Positions 11,901-26,900 of a stretch of DNA of 64,000 nucleotides are shown piece after piece (the stretch's first letter is position 1; every line of letters begins with the position of its first letter). Position numbers and translations under genes: made by a program. Source of the DNA: Ceratotherium simum simum (lineage: Eukaryota; Chordata; Mammalia; Perissodactyla; Rhinocerotidae); contig NW_004454182.1 in NCBI RefSeq assembly GCF_000283155.1, forward strand, positions 6,913,280 through 6,977,279. The letters are read 5' to 3'. Under the pieces are notes generated by a model. That model ran no database searches, was not told where the DNA came from, and was given only the letters and a program-made list of their open reading frames with translations.

Positions 11901-14900
11901 CATCCTGTCATGTGCCAGGAAGGAGGAAAAGCGGAATAATGACTACCAATGTAATAAGAGTGTTTTGTTGTTTTGTTTTCTAACTATCCAGGCGGTTTGC
12001 CAACCAGTCCTTAGGAGAACAGCACAAGAATGCCCAGTACGTACATCTCTAGACTTAGAACTGGATCTTCAGGCATCTCTAACCCGGCAGAGTCGCCTCA
12101 ATGATGAGCTGCAGGCCCTGAGGGGCTTGAGGCAAAAGCTGGAGGAACTGAAAGCTCAGGGAGAGACTGACCTTCCGCCAGGTGTGCTGGAAGATGAGAG
12201 ATTCCAGAAGCTCCTGAAAGAAGCCGAGAAGCAGGTACAGCTCTGTGTCTCCATCATCTCTGGGGGGTTACACAGAGTTAATCTTTTTCAAAGCCTGCTG
12301 TGTAGAAGATACCCAGCTTACACCTCAGTTTTGCTCAAGTCTTAAAATCCTTTTTTTAGAACTTAGAGCACATTTTTTTCCCATTGTTATAGGCTTTTTT
12401 TTTTTTACCTAGGATATTGCCAAAAAAGTGGTACTGCCACCCACCAAGGTGCAGACAGGAGGGCCTGCCCGCACCCCACCCCACCCCACAGCTGCAGCTC
12501 TGGTGGCCACTGGCCTCCTGACAGGAAGGGGACGTGGCAGCAAGGGGAAGTGGTCGTCTTCATTGCTGCTCAGCACTTTTCTTTGACTCAGCATGAGACT
12601 TGGCAAATAAATATAGTATAACTTTTATCATGTCATAAACTTTGTTTGAATTTTTACGAGTAGCTCTTTAAGATTCATTAAGCAATTAATCAATTGGAAA
12701 GGTATTGCTAATTTTAATTCCCCTAAATTTTCACATTCTTTTTTACCTTCAAGAAAGTTCAGGGGCCGGCCCAGTGGCGTAGTGGTTAAGTTCATGTGCT
12801 CCACATCAGCGACCTTGGGTTCGCAGGTTCTGCTCCAGGGCACAGACTTACACACCGCTCATCAAGCCATGCTGTGGCAGCATCCCACATACAAAAATGG
12901 TGGAAGGGGGCTGGCCCAGTGGCGTAATGGTTAAGTTCGCATGCTCCACTTCGGTGGCCCAGGGTTCACAGGTTAGGATCCTGGGTGCAGACCTATGTAC
13001 CGCTTATCAAGCCATGCTGTGGCAGGCATCCCACATGTAAAGTAGAGGAAGATGGGCACAGATGTTAGCTCAGGACCAATCTTCCTCACCAAAAAAAAAA
13101 AAAGAAAGATCACCCTTCACATATTGGCATTCTCCCTTATCTTTGCTATACAAAATAGGATAAAATCTCTGATTAAAATATAGGGTATTTGTAAGGGAAT
13201 ATTTCTATTATTCCACCATGTAAATATGACCAAAATTTTCAAGAACCTGCATATTTATGAAGTTGATTGATCCTCTCGAGATTAGAATTTATATTTTGGT
13301 CCTAGAGTATATGTTCATATCCATATGTAATATACAAATAGAATTTTCCAATAGCTGAAATATTACAAATGCCAAAACATTCTTTTCTTTCAACCCTTTT
13401 GGATGGAAATCTGAAATAGATTAGATACTCTTAAATTAATAGAAAATCTTGTCCATAATATAGACTTCTCGCTTTGGCCCAAAGTGATTTTGATCATGTA
13501 GTACATGGTACTATAAGGAACTTGGAGTCCTTTAGCCCACCAGCACTGCTAATCCTAGATGGAACTCAGAACTTAATGAATGAATTTTGGGGATCAAACT
13601 AATATCAGCAATTTTTAAAGAAAGTTTAAGCAACGAAACATATTACATATCTGTATTATATCCCAGCTGATAGAAAGAAGCCTTTGCACACAATAGGACC
13701 CCAATAAATGTCTCTTCAGTGGGGAGTTGAGTTGTAGGCCTTGTGTCTGACACTGTGGTGAATACAAGGATAGTTAGACATTGTCGTGCTCGCAAAGAGC
13801 TTATGGTTTAGTAAAGGAGATGAGCCAGATACACCAGCTCCTCGAGAGAAGTCAATTCCTGGTGAGATCGGGGAGGTTTCATGGAGGAAGCGAAACTTAA
13901 ACTGGCCTTGAAAGTGGGTAGTGGAACTTCATCCCAAGCGGGTGGAGAGGCCAGGCCAGCAGGCACTGGACCCTGCCATAGTAAAGGTTGGGAGAGCTCC
14001 GCACAACAAGGGCCCCATGGCAGGAGCCTGCAGGAGGGCAGGGCCACAGCACGGCTGTCCTTTTGCTAAATGGGAGATCTAGTTAAAAGCTGAAATGACC
14101 TACTCTTATGTTTGTAACCTTCATCATCATCATCATCATTTTCACTCTCTTGAATCTTTCAATTCAACATTAGCAATAATTTCAAACTCTTGGTTGACAT
14201 TAACCACCTTGAATGTCATGGAGAAGCATCACAATCTTTTGACCCTTATGGGTCAAAGCCTTTCAGAGCTGGATTGGAGTTTTACAACTATAGATGTAAG
14301 CAGAACTTTGCATCTTTGGGTTTTTGGTTGTTTCTTTGTTTCTACTTTGTTGTCACATGAAATTCTGGATACCTAGGTATCAGTAGTTATAAAAACTTTG
14401 TGACTTTTTTCTACTTAGTATCATATTACTAAGATTCATCTGTAAATTGCTTGTTACTGTAATTTGCTTTGACTGCTATCTCTTCTCCATTGTGTAGAGA
14501 GCAGCTCAATAAAGCAAAAAGTTGGTTCTTTGAAAAAAACTGAAAAAAAAGTAGACAGAGCTCTGGCAAGATCAATGAAGAGAAGATAAAAATAAAGAAA
14601 ATTATAAAAGTAAAGAGAGACAGAACTATAGATAAACTTGAAATTTAAAGGATAATTGAATACTATCAACAATATATGCCCACAATTTGGACAGATATCT
14701 AGGAAAATGTAACATATGAGAAGTGATGAAAGAAGGGGAAAAAAGATTGAAAATCCTATACCTCCTAAAGAAATGAAAGCAGTGATTAAAAATCTATCCA
14801 CAAAGAAAACAAAGGTCTAGATGTTTTATAAGCAAGTTCCACCAAACTTTCAAAGAACAGATTATCTCAATTTTATACAAACTCTTTCAGACACTAGAAA

Positions 14901-17900
14901 AAGGGAGAGCACTCCAGAACTCATTCTCTGTGACCAGCATCCCTAACACCAAAACTAGACAATTATCAAGAAGGAAAATCTTAGCCAGTTTCATTTATGA
15001 ATATAGATGCAAAAATTCTAGGTTAAATATTAGTAAATAGAATCCAACAATATATTTAAAAGATATTATATTTTGAGCATGTTGAATTGTGCTAGGGCCG
15101 GCCCTGTGGCTTGGTGGTTAAGTGAGCGCGCTCCGCTGCTGGCGGCCCGGGTTCGGATCCCGGGCTCGCACCGACGCGCTGCTTCTGCGGCCATGCTGAG
15201 GCCGCGTCCCACACACAGCAACTAGAAGGATGTGCAGCTATGACACACAACTATCTACTGGGGCTTTGGGGGGAAAAAATAAATAAAATCTTAAAAAAAA
15301 AAAAAAAAAAAGAATTGTGCTGAAGCGTGTTGAATTAATATTTTAATATTAGAAAAATCTATTAATATAATTAGTCCCTTTAACAGATTAAGAAGAAAAA
15401 CCATTTGATCAACTCAGTAGATGCAGGAAAAATGTTGATAAAAATCAATACTCGTTCATGTTTAAAACTCTTAGTAAGCTAGGAGGAGATAAGAACCTCC
15501 TTAACTGAAAGCAAACGTGGTCCTAAATAGACAAACTTTGGAATCATTCCCTTTAAGATCAGACACAAGCCATTCAACACTCTTCTGTTCAACATCGTAT
15601 CAGGAATTCTAACCAACGTAAGACAAGAAAAAAGTAGAAGCAGAAGGATTGGAAAGGAGGAAATGAAGCTGTCGTCATTTGAGATAACATGATTGCATAC
15701 GTTTAAAAATCTGCAAATTACTGCAAATAATAAGAGAGTTCAGCAAGATGGGTAAATAGAAGAATAATATATAAAAATCTGTTGCGTTGCTATACACCAA
15801 CCAGAAACAACTAGAAAATTTAATTAAGAATTAAATATCCTAATAGGATATTATTTACAACAGTATCAAAGAATGTCAAATATCAAGGAAAAAATTAACA
15901 AAAATGTGCAGTATAGTCTAGGAAAAATTATAAAACCTTTTGAGGAGAAATGTAAAAACACCTGAATTCATGGCGAAATATATCATAGTCATGTAGAGCA
16001 GAGGTCAACAAACTTTTCCTGTAAAGGACCGGGTAGGAAATATTTAGGCTTTGTGGGCCATAGGGTCTTAGTCACTACTTTTCAACTCTGCTGTGTGGCA
16101 CAAACACAGCCAGAGACAAGATGTAAATAAATGGTTATGACTCTGTTCTAATAAAACTTGACAAAAACAGATAGCAGGGCATAGTTTGCCAACCCCCAAT
16201 GTAGAGGAAGAATTGATATTGTGGAGATAGGCGATTCTCCCTAAAATGTACCATAGATTCAATGTAATTCCAAGCAGAATGCCCACATGGTTCTTCATGG
16301 AAATTAATACAATTAATGGAAGAACAAAGGACAAAGAATAGCCAAGATACTTCTGGAGAAGAAAAAGGAGGGGGACTTGCCCTTAGGGAATCAGAATTTG
16401 TTAAGCTGCTAAGGTAGAGAGCCAGTATGTGATTGGTGCAGGACTCAAGAGACTGACCCACGGCATAAGATAGGGAGCCCAGAAACAGACACGTGTATAT
16501 GAAGAGCATGGCTCTGTGCTGGAGGTAGCGTGTCAGCCAGTGGCTGAAGGAGGGACTGTTGAATGAGTGAAGCTGGAAAAAGATTATCCATAGGGAACAG
16601 ATGACATTGGACCCCTCCCTTATATATAAAAATCAACTCCAGATAGATTAAGGACTTAAATGGCCAAAATGAAAGTTGAAAACTCATAGTAAAAAATATG
16701 TATCTTTTCATGTCTTGATTTTCGTATCTCTAGAGCCTATTCTGTGTCCTACCTAGTTGGAGATAAGGTAGATTGGGGCAGACTTGACGAGAGCCTTGAA
16801 TGCCTAAGTGATCGGTTTCTCAAGAGGAGCTCTTTGGGAAGTGTGTGTGGTGGTGATGTGTGTGTGACATCAGCTAGAGTGGGTGGCCAGGGATAGACTT
16901 TTTTCCCCAAAACAGCGAAAGGAGCTTAGGCAAAGCCCAAGCAGTATGTCTAATACCGATTGAAAGAAACAGGATTGAGGCATCCTTTCAAAGGTAAAAG
17001 TATCATAAATACACTGTTGTCCTCAGTGGTTTTTTTTAATCTTTCATTATAGAATGCTGCTAAGATTTTTGCTGATGTTGATGGATGATTTGAGGTTTGC
17101 AAGTTTTTAGGATTACTCTTGTTTTCCTTCTACATTAAAGAAATCCTTAGTACAAGTAGATGAAAACCAGAAGGAGCGTAGACCCAGCAACCAAGGAGAT
17201 CTTCAGGGCCGACTTAGACACGTTGCTCAGAGTCTCTGAAAACCTGCCCTCGAGTAAGAGTTGATGTTTGTTGCACACCTGTTTATTTTAATGATTTTTC
17301 CTTTAATGAGCCAGTCAGGCATGTGTTTGTTTTCAGCTGTAGAAAATTCTGGGAGGAGTTTCTTGGGAAACTTGAGCAGATGTTTTCCCTGTAAAAAAGA
17401 ATAACGTCTTAATGCAAATCCTCCTTCTCCTGGGGTGCCTTCAGCCTGGTATATAAACACTCCAGGGGGATGACAAGGCCACCTTTTTACTTGTTCCCTA
17501 TCACAGTGCCTTGTAGTAGATGTTCCGTCCAACCTTGGCGAAAATCTCCTCTGCCTCGTTAAAGCTGCTGATCTTGCTCACCAGGCACGATTTTATCCTC
17601 TTTTGAGTTTTGCTTGCTCCCTACCTGCCACTAGAGTAAAGGATTTTCCCTTGAATTACTGTTGAATAGACAAATATAGCAAATAAAGAGTCATGAGAAC
17701 TGAGTGGTGGGCACTGCTGGTGGCCCCAGGAGACCTCGGCCACCTCAGAGCCTGTGCCCTGCCCTCAGGGTTAGGCAAGGCCATGATGTGGGCACCCATG
17801 GTCCAGCTATGCCTTGGTGGCTCTGGGACCAAGTTCCAGGAGCCCCAGGGTCTGGGGATATCATCAGATCAAATCAGTCAGCATTTCCTAGCGACTTGTG

Positions 17901-20900
17901 TAAGACACAGTTTGCACATGAGCCTCAACTCTTCTCGCAGACTGTTCTGAAACAGGAGCCTTATGCTGTTCTGTTCCCTGTGTCCCACGGGATGTTCACA
18001 ATTGTGATCTAGGAAAATACTGGCAGTGATTTAGAGAAAGGGGCCTATCACACTTGCCAGGCTGCCAGGATCCCTGGTTTGTTGGTTTTCATACCTAGCA
18101 CACTGTCCCTAGTGACAGAAGTAATCACAGGGACGTCAGGCAGATTGTCAAGACATAATGTGAAGTTGAGCTCAATTCCCTGGTAGGTGACCTCTTTGAA
18201 AACTGTCATCTCTGTCATTCAGCAACCATTTGTGTGACACGGGTGGTCTTTTCCCCTTTCATCTCCTAATTATTAGCACTTTGTCCCTGTGACAAGTCAC
18301 CATCTGAAAAGTGGGTGCCAGCTACAGTTCTGATGGTGCTTTTCCTGGCTCTGCCTCAGAACCAGTGTCTCCATGAGTGTGCTGCTCTCGGTATGGGGAG
18401 GGGTTGCTTCTTTAAAGCCTGCAGAGCCCAGCACACTTTGGACATTGGATGCATTTTGCTCACAGAGTAGGCCTTCTCTCTTCACCATAGCAACGCACAC
18501 TTAGATAAGGTGAGAAGTGGCCCCTGGGCTCAGAACTGCCCAGGAATAATACTTCAGAGATCATGGACTTTTCCAGTTTGCATCGAGAGTGTGAAGATTC
18601 AAGGGCTGACATCTCCTGAGTCCCACCCAGTGCAGGATGTCAGCAGGTCTTATTCCAGCTTTGCCAAGTGTCTGAAGAAGAGGGACACTTTAGAATTCTT
18701 TTTTGTAAAATAGTGCTTTGTTTTTATGTTGACTTGAAGTTGTTTAGTCATTAAATGATACCTACTTATGCATGATTCTGGCCTCATAATAAACTCCGTT
18801 GATGATTTTAATCATCCTTACATAAGTTGCATTGATGATTTTGCTTAGAAATTTAGTTGCATCTTAATAAAGGATTTCTGGTCTGTATTATCTGATGAAC
18901 CAGCACTTAGCTGGTTTCGTAATCAGTCTGCACACCAGGTACTGAGGGGAAGGAATAGCTCCCGGAGGTTTCTCTTGTGCTTGTGCAGAGCCTGAGATAA
19001 ACACTCCACTGCTTCGTTAGCAGGGTGCAGCCCCAGGAGGAGAGGAGAGGAGAGGCGAGGCGGGAGGTCACCACTGCGTGTGCTGCTGGCTCCTGTAGGT
19101 CTGGCCCTCCGGAAGCCACGCAAACTGCATCTCCAGTCGTCCCTCAGAGAGGAGAGGAAAGAAAGAATTGTTCTACCACTGTGCATGTGTGGGTGCCAGG
19201 CAATCTGATGGCACATTTTGGCTTCAGCAGGAAAACCCACGGCCAGGCTGGAGGCTCAGAGAAGGAGCACGAGGGGAGACACTAGCTGTGCCTTCATGAA
19301 CGTGCCTTCACAGGGAGCTGGTGACCACAGCGCAGCAGGAAAGGTCGAGAGCATCTGAGCTGACATGTTAGAAGTGTCTGATTCAGAATGAGAACATACG
19401 TTTTCTAGTTCTCATCAAGAATTCCAGCTTGGGAACCGGCCTGGTGGCGTGGTGGTTGAGTTCGGCACACTCCGCTTCGGTGGTCCGGGTTCATGGGTTT
19501 GGATCCCGGGCATGACCTACACCACTCATCAAGCTACGCTGTGGCAGCGACCCACATACAAAATACAGGAAAATTGGCACAAATGTTAGCTCAGGGCCAA
19601 TCTTCCTCGAGCAAAAAAGAAAGAATTCCAGCTTGACTAACCAGGAAGATATATCTGAATAACTAAGGGCCAGGGAGAGCTGAGATCGTTGTCTTAATAA
19701 TTTGTATTCCGCTTTTTCCATACCATTGCTGTTATTTTCCTAGACCATTACTGTGAACATCACATGGAGATACTGTTAACAGTTCAGTATAAAACTCTTT
19801 TGTTAGAGGAGTTGAAGCTCAGATATACAAGTGCTGTATTTTTGTGCACCATGCTGGCTCAAAACTCTCTAGCCAGCCTGATGCTGCCCAGGGCAAGAGT
19901 CACTGGTGTACGTTGGAGGTTCTTGTTTAGGGTCCAAGTGAAAAGGAAGAGCGTGACTGTGACAGCAAGGCCAGGAGACCTGGAGCCCCTCTGGGGTCAG
20001 AGCCAGATCCTCTCTGATGTTTTTGCTTTCTCAGTACCCTTCCCCATTCCTGTCCTTCACAGCTCCATCTTTCTCATCAAAATAAATAAATAACAAATCA
20101 GCCTTATAAAATGTCATAAAAAGTATGTGTTATCTGTGGCTTTTGTTTTTTCCATGCTCAAATAGGATTCTATATACTTATCTATGAAATAAGAGGATTG
20201 GATAAGATGGCCATCAAGATCCCCTCTAGTTGCAAACTTCTGTGCTCTATTTGAGATCAAATCTAATATGCTTTCAATATACCTGAAGATTCAGAGAAAC
20301 GTGTGGGACTTGGAGGCTGCGTGGCCTAAAAGAACCAGACCTGTAGAGCACACGCAGTACTTTGATAATTCTCAAGTCCAAGGTGAGAGGTGATCCCTGA
20401 AGGCTTTTCCATATCAGGATGTCCACACCTCAGTCTTACACAGGTTACGCAGAGCAGACCTTGTACTGAACCCGAGGAAACTGCTGACCCGCTGCCCCTC
20501 TGTCTTTGCTCCTGCCGCCCAGTGGCAGTTGGTGCGTCAGGCACCAGCGAAGAAGGAGCTCGCGAAACAACGTGCATTCAGACCATTTTAAAAACGATCT
20601 GATTCCCCTGGGTACAGATGTTTTTTATCTTTATTTTTACCAACTCTATATATGTAGACTATTTCAGTTATGTACTTTTCTTTCTCACACTGGAGTTTGT
20701 AATAACCAGCTCTGTGAAATACAGACTGTTCTGATTGTGTACCTTTCATTATTAACAGAAGTTAGTAACAACCATTGACGTTTCTCTCCTGCTTGCTCTT
20801 CATTTCCACACCCACTTCTTAAATACACACAGACGCAACCGCACACACAGTCACACACTGCCCTTTCATTTCCACCGTTTCTTCGTCGTGGTGGAGAGTT

Positions 20901-23900
20901 GTGAGATTTGGTCGTAAAATGCCTAACAATGAGCAAAGAGCCTGCCTATTGCCATAAAAAATATGGCTCCCAGAAAAGCAGCTAATTAAGGCTGGCAGCG
21001 GGTCCCGGATTTGCGTCCCTTGTCAGGGAAAGCTGTCAGGTCTCAGGGCGCACGCCATAACCTTCCTCCTTTGTGGTTGAAAGTCTGTTTTGTACCTCAG
21101 AATAAAAACTGAATCAGAATTAGTGTCCTCGTGTATTGTACAACCCCCTTAGGAAGCAGAGCAAGAAACCTGGGACTGTAAATTAGGACTGGATTGTGTT
21201 CCTTATTCCATTAGGCTTCTTAGCGTGACTGTGAGTAGATCACTGGACTTTTCTGCGGGTCAGGCTCCATTGCATAAACTGAAGGGTAATCGCACTCTTC
21301 TGGAATCTGGGGCATAAAAAGTGGCTTCCAATCCTCGTGAATCAGGAAGCTTGTCATGACTTGTGGGTGAGAAGGGGAGAGGCGTGCCTGGGGAGGATTG
21401 GTATTTTTCCAAAGGAGCCTCATGTTGATTACAAGGCAGAAATTTCTTTTTCTTCCTCAGTGTTTCCTGTCAAAACACCAAAGTTCTAAGATGCTAGACT
21501 TTTTAAAGCTTAAAATAATACAGATGTTAACATCTTTAAAAGTTAGAATCTGCTAAGAAAATTGTCAAAGATTATTAATACATTCACAACAAATAAATCA
21601 AAATAAAGACAACAGATACAACAAAATAAATCTTAATGATTTCAGTGAAGTATTCAGCATTGAGATTTAACTGCCTGCAAAGTGAGCTACTTTTGATTAT
21701 TAACAGCTGACAAAAATTTTATGATATATTTGTTCACCCAGATTTTTGGAGAAAAATATAAATATGTAAGACAAATGTATACAGAGACAAATGTATTCTT
21801 CATGAAGTATGTTCTTATTCAGCAAGGAAAGGAATATTTTTATGTGTTCCATAGTCATTCTTATTTTGCACAAAACAAAGCCAAGTTTCGAAGTAATTTT
21901 GCAGTTACCACAAAAATGCTGGTATTTGAAAATATCAGCAGCCATTAGGCTACTTAATAGTACTCTAGAGGGTATAAAACAGACCTCCACAGTTCCATTC
22001 ACATGTAAGGCAACAAAAGACTGGCAGGATCCCAGGAGCCTGTCGCATTTCTGCTCTGATAAAAGACATTTTCTTGGGGAAACTGGGTCAGGTTTTCTTA
22101 CCTTGGTGTATCCCGCATGTGCATTCCCTCTCTGGCTTTTCCTGATCTTGCCGTTGTTCAAGTCAGTAAGCAGATGGCCGTTTGAAGATTGATTTACTCA
22201 TGTTGTAAGTCACCAAGAATTAGAAGAGCAGCAGCACTTTGGTATAATTCCTTGTTTACTAACTTGATAGACCTCATCGTGGGAGGAGTCATTTCTTCGT
22301 GTTGACTAAGTCGGTGTTTCCTCACCTAGGACGTAGTGAACAATCGTCCGTTTACTAAAGATAAGACTTCACCAAATAACTAAAATCTCACGTTTGTCCC
22401 CTTGTGAACTTGAATAACATCAATTCAGGAGCTCCAAGTGACAGCTAAACTACCTCATCAATTACAAAATAATCAAGAGAATTGTTACCTAACAAACGTG
22501 GGCCACTTCTCTAAACGAAATCTTTCAAAACAGGGAGAGGAAAGAGGAGCAGTAAAAAATCTCTGGAAAAGGGATCCTTCGTGATGAAAAGAATCAGAAA
22601 CTACTGCTGTCGATGCTCGTTAGCAAAGTGCCAGGGACGCCCCACTGTAGGATATTGAACTTTCTGTAAAGTGGTGTGAGTCTAACTGATTCTTCATAAG
22701 TACTTGCTGAATAAATAATTTTTGTAGACTGTCCTCTTTCCTAAAAGTATCACAGCATTTTTATTTCCAAATTTAAAGTGAGTTTTGTGTACGTCTGCTT
22801 TGAGAGTATTTTAAAATTTAAAAAGATTTTTTTAAGTTGAAATATTAACACGTGCTTATTGTAACAAAACCAAATAATGCAGAAGTGCCCTTGAGTCCCA
22901 TTCCCCAGGGGTGACCGCTGATGACAGTTTGGTGTATAGGTCCTTCCAGCTCTTTTTTGTGCCGTGTGTGTGTTAGTGCTATTTGGAAGAGTTACACAAA
23001 AATTGGGTTGTAAAGACATATTGTTCTGAAACTTGTTTTTTTCTCCACTTAATTCTAGTAATATATGATGAACAGCTTTCCATATTAGTGAATGTTGCGA
23101 TAATTCATTATTTTTAAGGCATCACTGTGTAGATATATCATAATTATTTAATTATTCTACTAATGACAATTTTCAGTTATAGACAATGTGGAAATGATCA
23201 TTCCTGTACAATTTTGGGCACCTTTCCACTTTCAGTCTTGTTTCCAAAGCATAAATACCAGTAGAGGAATTGCTGCCCTATCAGTTTGGCTGTGAACCAC
23301 GGTCAGATATCTTGTCTGTGTCGTGTCTTTAACCTAAAGACCTTGTTCTTTGGCTTCTTGGCCTTGAAGGTGCCTGAAACAGTGGGTCCATATGAGAAGA
23401 CAAGATCCTTAATTCCCTTTTTGCCAGCCCCTGTCTTACCTCCTTCTAAAGTTCATAACTGCTTAAGTTAAGAACAGTAGTTGGACTTTTTGAGTCCAGA
23501 AGGATCCCAATTATGGGATTGTCCATCAACTTAGGTTACAAACTGCAGGCTGCCACCCTTAGCAATGCTGTTTTTTCTTCCATCTCTGTGCCAACTGCTT
23601 AGTTCTGGCCTGAGTTGAGCTCTCTCTCGTAAGACTTTGCTCTAAGCTGCAAATAGCTGCAAACACCAATATTGTAAATTTCCCCAACTATTTCCTTGAC
23701 AGCTCCAGCTGCCACCCCCATGACCAGTGGCCACCGCTAAGCAGGGCCACATTTTATATTCTGTTACTGTAGCACACCACTTGGGAGGCCATGGGGAGAG
23801 AGGCTGACAGTGCTGAAGGGCCCTTCCAGATGAGCTGAGTGTCCCAGCCTCTGACTCAAATTAATAGTGTCCCCTCCCCCAACACATAACCCCTTGTCGG

Positions 23901-26900
23901 GGGACCGGAAGCATGACTCATGGTGCTCCCTCTTGGGGGCAGCACAGGCCTCTCACGTCTGTGGGAACCTGTGGATGGGGACACACACCTTCCTCTCCCA
24001 GGACTCACGGCCCTTTAAGGTGTCCACAGTCAGGTAGGCGAGAGTGGTGTCCTTGGATGAGAGCTGGCCCCCATGTTTCTTTGCCACGTGTGTTTATCTG
24101 TGGGTTTTCTGCTCATATCCAGACCCTTTTTCCTGTTGCATCGTTTGTGTTTCTCTCCTTGAAAGTCCTCTTTATACACCTACCTATTATTTAAGTTACA
24201 AATGATTTTGTCCATTCTGTCGTTTGTCTTTTGAATGCCTTTCGAACTATAGAAGTTGAGATGTGTGCTTGCATTTAAATCTATCAGGTTTTATTTTATG
24301 GCTTTCTGGAGAGCCTTTGTTGATACTCATTGTTGTAATGTTGATTACTTTGTTGTAATCACTGGAAAAAACCCTGGGTAGTTCTAAACCTTTTGAGAGT
24401 TACTGAAGCACATTAATCTTAAAAAGATTGTCATCTAAAAACTTGATTTTCCCACAGACCCACTCATTCCTTCCCTCATTCAGCCTGTATTTGCTGAGCT
24501 CCTGCCGTGCGCCGGCTTGTGGAGCACTGGGGCTTCTGGCCCTAGTGGGGGCACGCATCAAGTCCCTGCCCTCGAGCCACTCCAGAAAGTAAGGCAGGGT
24601 CGGGGGCCTTAAAAAGCATCTCTCGTTCCTGCGCTGTCTACAGGTTTCATTGTGAAAATGGCTGCTACTCAGGAAATGTACCAAAAGGGCCCTGAGACGC
24701 AGATTTGAGTAAACCAAGTCACAGTTTGTCTCGGCAGGGATAGAAGTGACGGGGTTTCTGTTACTTAGAGTGAGAGAAGCAGAATACCACTTACAGTGCA
24801 TGACAGCTTTCCAGAGCACTGCTGGGTCAGGTAGGTGTCCCCAACACCCTGGTGAGAATTGGGAGGGAAAGTTACCCTGGATCAGCACCAAAATTTTTGC
24901 TTTGAATTCCTTTTCTTAAAGCAACTCTCCAAACAAGTGCCAAAAGTCAACTCACATATTTATAAGGTCTCACTGTCCCCAAAATACAAAGTAAATTAAA
25001 TTAGATTTTTATTTCTGTCGGATGGACATAATTCCTGTTTTTAAATACATATTGACAAGCCTGCTTTTAGATGACACCACTTCCCTGCATTAAGTACATA
25101 CGTAATATATTCTTAAGTCTCCAGCCATTTGATTTAATATAATTCACTTTGTAAGGCAACACTGCAAGCAACTTTAGGCATTTGTCAAAAACAACTCACT
25201 GGTGTAAAAATCTTCATTGTGCACTTGAACCTCTATAAATTATGTTAAGCAGACATAAGCCCTGCCCCCCTGAAGCTTGTGGGCCCGTGTAAACAGCTCA
25301 GACCCCAAGATGAACCGTGAGCTGAAACCTCTATTAACAGCCAGGCAGCCTCTTAGCTTTGCTGTGAGTGGGAGCCAGCACCTTTGTGCAGGGCGGCAGG
25401 GCGGGGGACAGAGTCAGGCCCCTTCACCCCACGATGACATTCTTACTATAAGTCACATAATAAGCACATTCATACTTAAGCCTCATTTCCTACTTCACAG
25501 TTTGTTTATGTAGCTAAGAAATTGTCCTTTTATATCATAGCTATTAATAAATAAACATAGATTTGGATTTTGCTATCAGGGAAGCCTTCTTCAGTATTTT
25601 ACAATATCATATGTTTTAGACTTGAAGTGCAAATTAAACAAAATTTTGATTATATTTTCCCTGATAGTGGGGTAGTGTAAATGCAGAGTTATATGTATAT
25701 GCAAATGCAGACCTATTGTGGATAGCTTTAAAAGACATAGTACAAGCCTGCTTTTGTTCCTTTCCAAATCTAATTAACCACATGTTTATTTACCCAGATT
25801 TTAAATGCTGAATCCCACTCGAATGAACATTGCAACATGGAAATAATTACACTTTATGATTCTAGAGGGTTAATTAAATAATTACGCTACAGCTATTAAA
25901 TAGAATGTTATGAAACCATTAAAAAGTTATGGACTTGTGGTTCCTGGTCTGCGTGTGAGGAGCTTGGCAGCCGTCACTCCATCCTAGCCACAAGTAAAAA
26001 GCTGAACAGACTGAAAAATCAACAACTCTTCTTAGATCCGTCAGGGAAGTGAGGTCACAGGGCAAAGTATTGTCTGAAAATTGGAGAGCCAGGCAGAAGA
26101 GAGAATCACAACTTACCAGAGCAGACACTCTGGGGAGCCATTACCTGGGTAGGAAAACCTCCACTGTGATTGATGAATTGCTAGAGGCTCAGTGTGGACA
26201 AGTCCAAGAGTTAAAAACGCCAGGGCACCAGACTCGGCGAGCCCCACACTTACGTGAATTTTACTTCCAGGAGTACTACCAGGTCCCCTAGGGAATATCA
26301 GGAAAAAAATCTTGTGTTTCCAGCAAGGAGAGGGGAACAGTAACCGTTCTGAAATATGCCAGATCATTCTGTTCTTAACAAGGCCTGCTCTCAGGGCAGG
26401 CTATTTTACCGGAGTCTAACCTATAGAGTATTTATGAGACCCTAACCAACCCACCCTCCCACAGAGACAGAGCACAGAGGATTTTTAGGGCAGTGAAACT
26501 ATTCTGTAGGACACTCTACTAGTGGGTACACGTCATATACATTTATCCAAACCCAGAGAACGTACAACACCAAGAATGAACCCTAATGTAAACTATGAAC
26601 TTTGGGTGATCATGATGTATCAGTGTAGGTTCATCAATTGTAACATGTACCACTCTGGTGAGCGATGTTGGTAACAGGGGAGTCTATACGTGTGTGAGGG
26701 CAGGGGGTACATGGGGAATCTCTGTACCTTTTGCTCAGTTTTGCTGTGAACCTAAAATAAAGTCTATTTTTAAAAAAGTTATGATGAGGAAGAAGATTTG
26801 TTAACCTAGGGAAATATTTACAATATATTGTTAATCTTTAATAATTATTAAACAATTTCTAGTCTTTGCTATTGTTTCTCTCCCCCACTAGACTTCCTCT

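Larger units (their letters stand above)
14500..16710 (+). mobile_element. Old L1 ORF2 region, split by a SINE and a hAT element
   Basis: Sense-strand text follows L1 ORF2 from the 'caagttccaccaaactttc' zone near 14835 through 'atgcaggaaaaatgttgat' near 15420 to 'agattaaggacttaaatg' near 16650. It is interrupted by an ERE at 15095-15311 and a hAT element at 15999-16198. Many stops are present; it is inactive. Confidence 0.78.

Noticed and set aside
11965..12345. 126-codon open frame beginning before the WWC2 exon at 11992
   Set aside because: The true coding part is 11992-12234; the upstream Met and the tail after the donor are intron read-through.
12409..12606. Possible extra WWC2 exon after 12234 (GC-rich open stretch)
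   Set aside because: No matching phase, no WWC-like residues, and the 11992 exon joins correctly to 28103.
21700..22192. Open frames of 153 codons (-) and 127 codons (+) in the repeat-poor intron stretch
   Set aside because: Opposite strands of the same sequence, no motif and no exon-like splice borders.
24400..24891. 163-codon minus-strand open frame in the large WWC2 intron
   Set aside because: Covers L2-like text ('ctgagctcctgccgtgcg'); no domain and no splice context.
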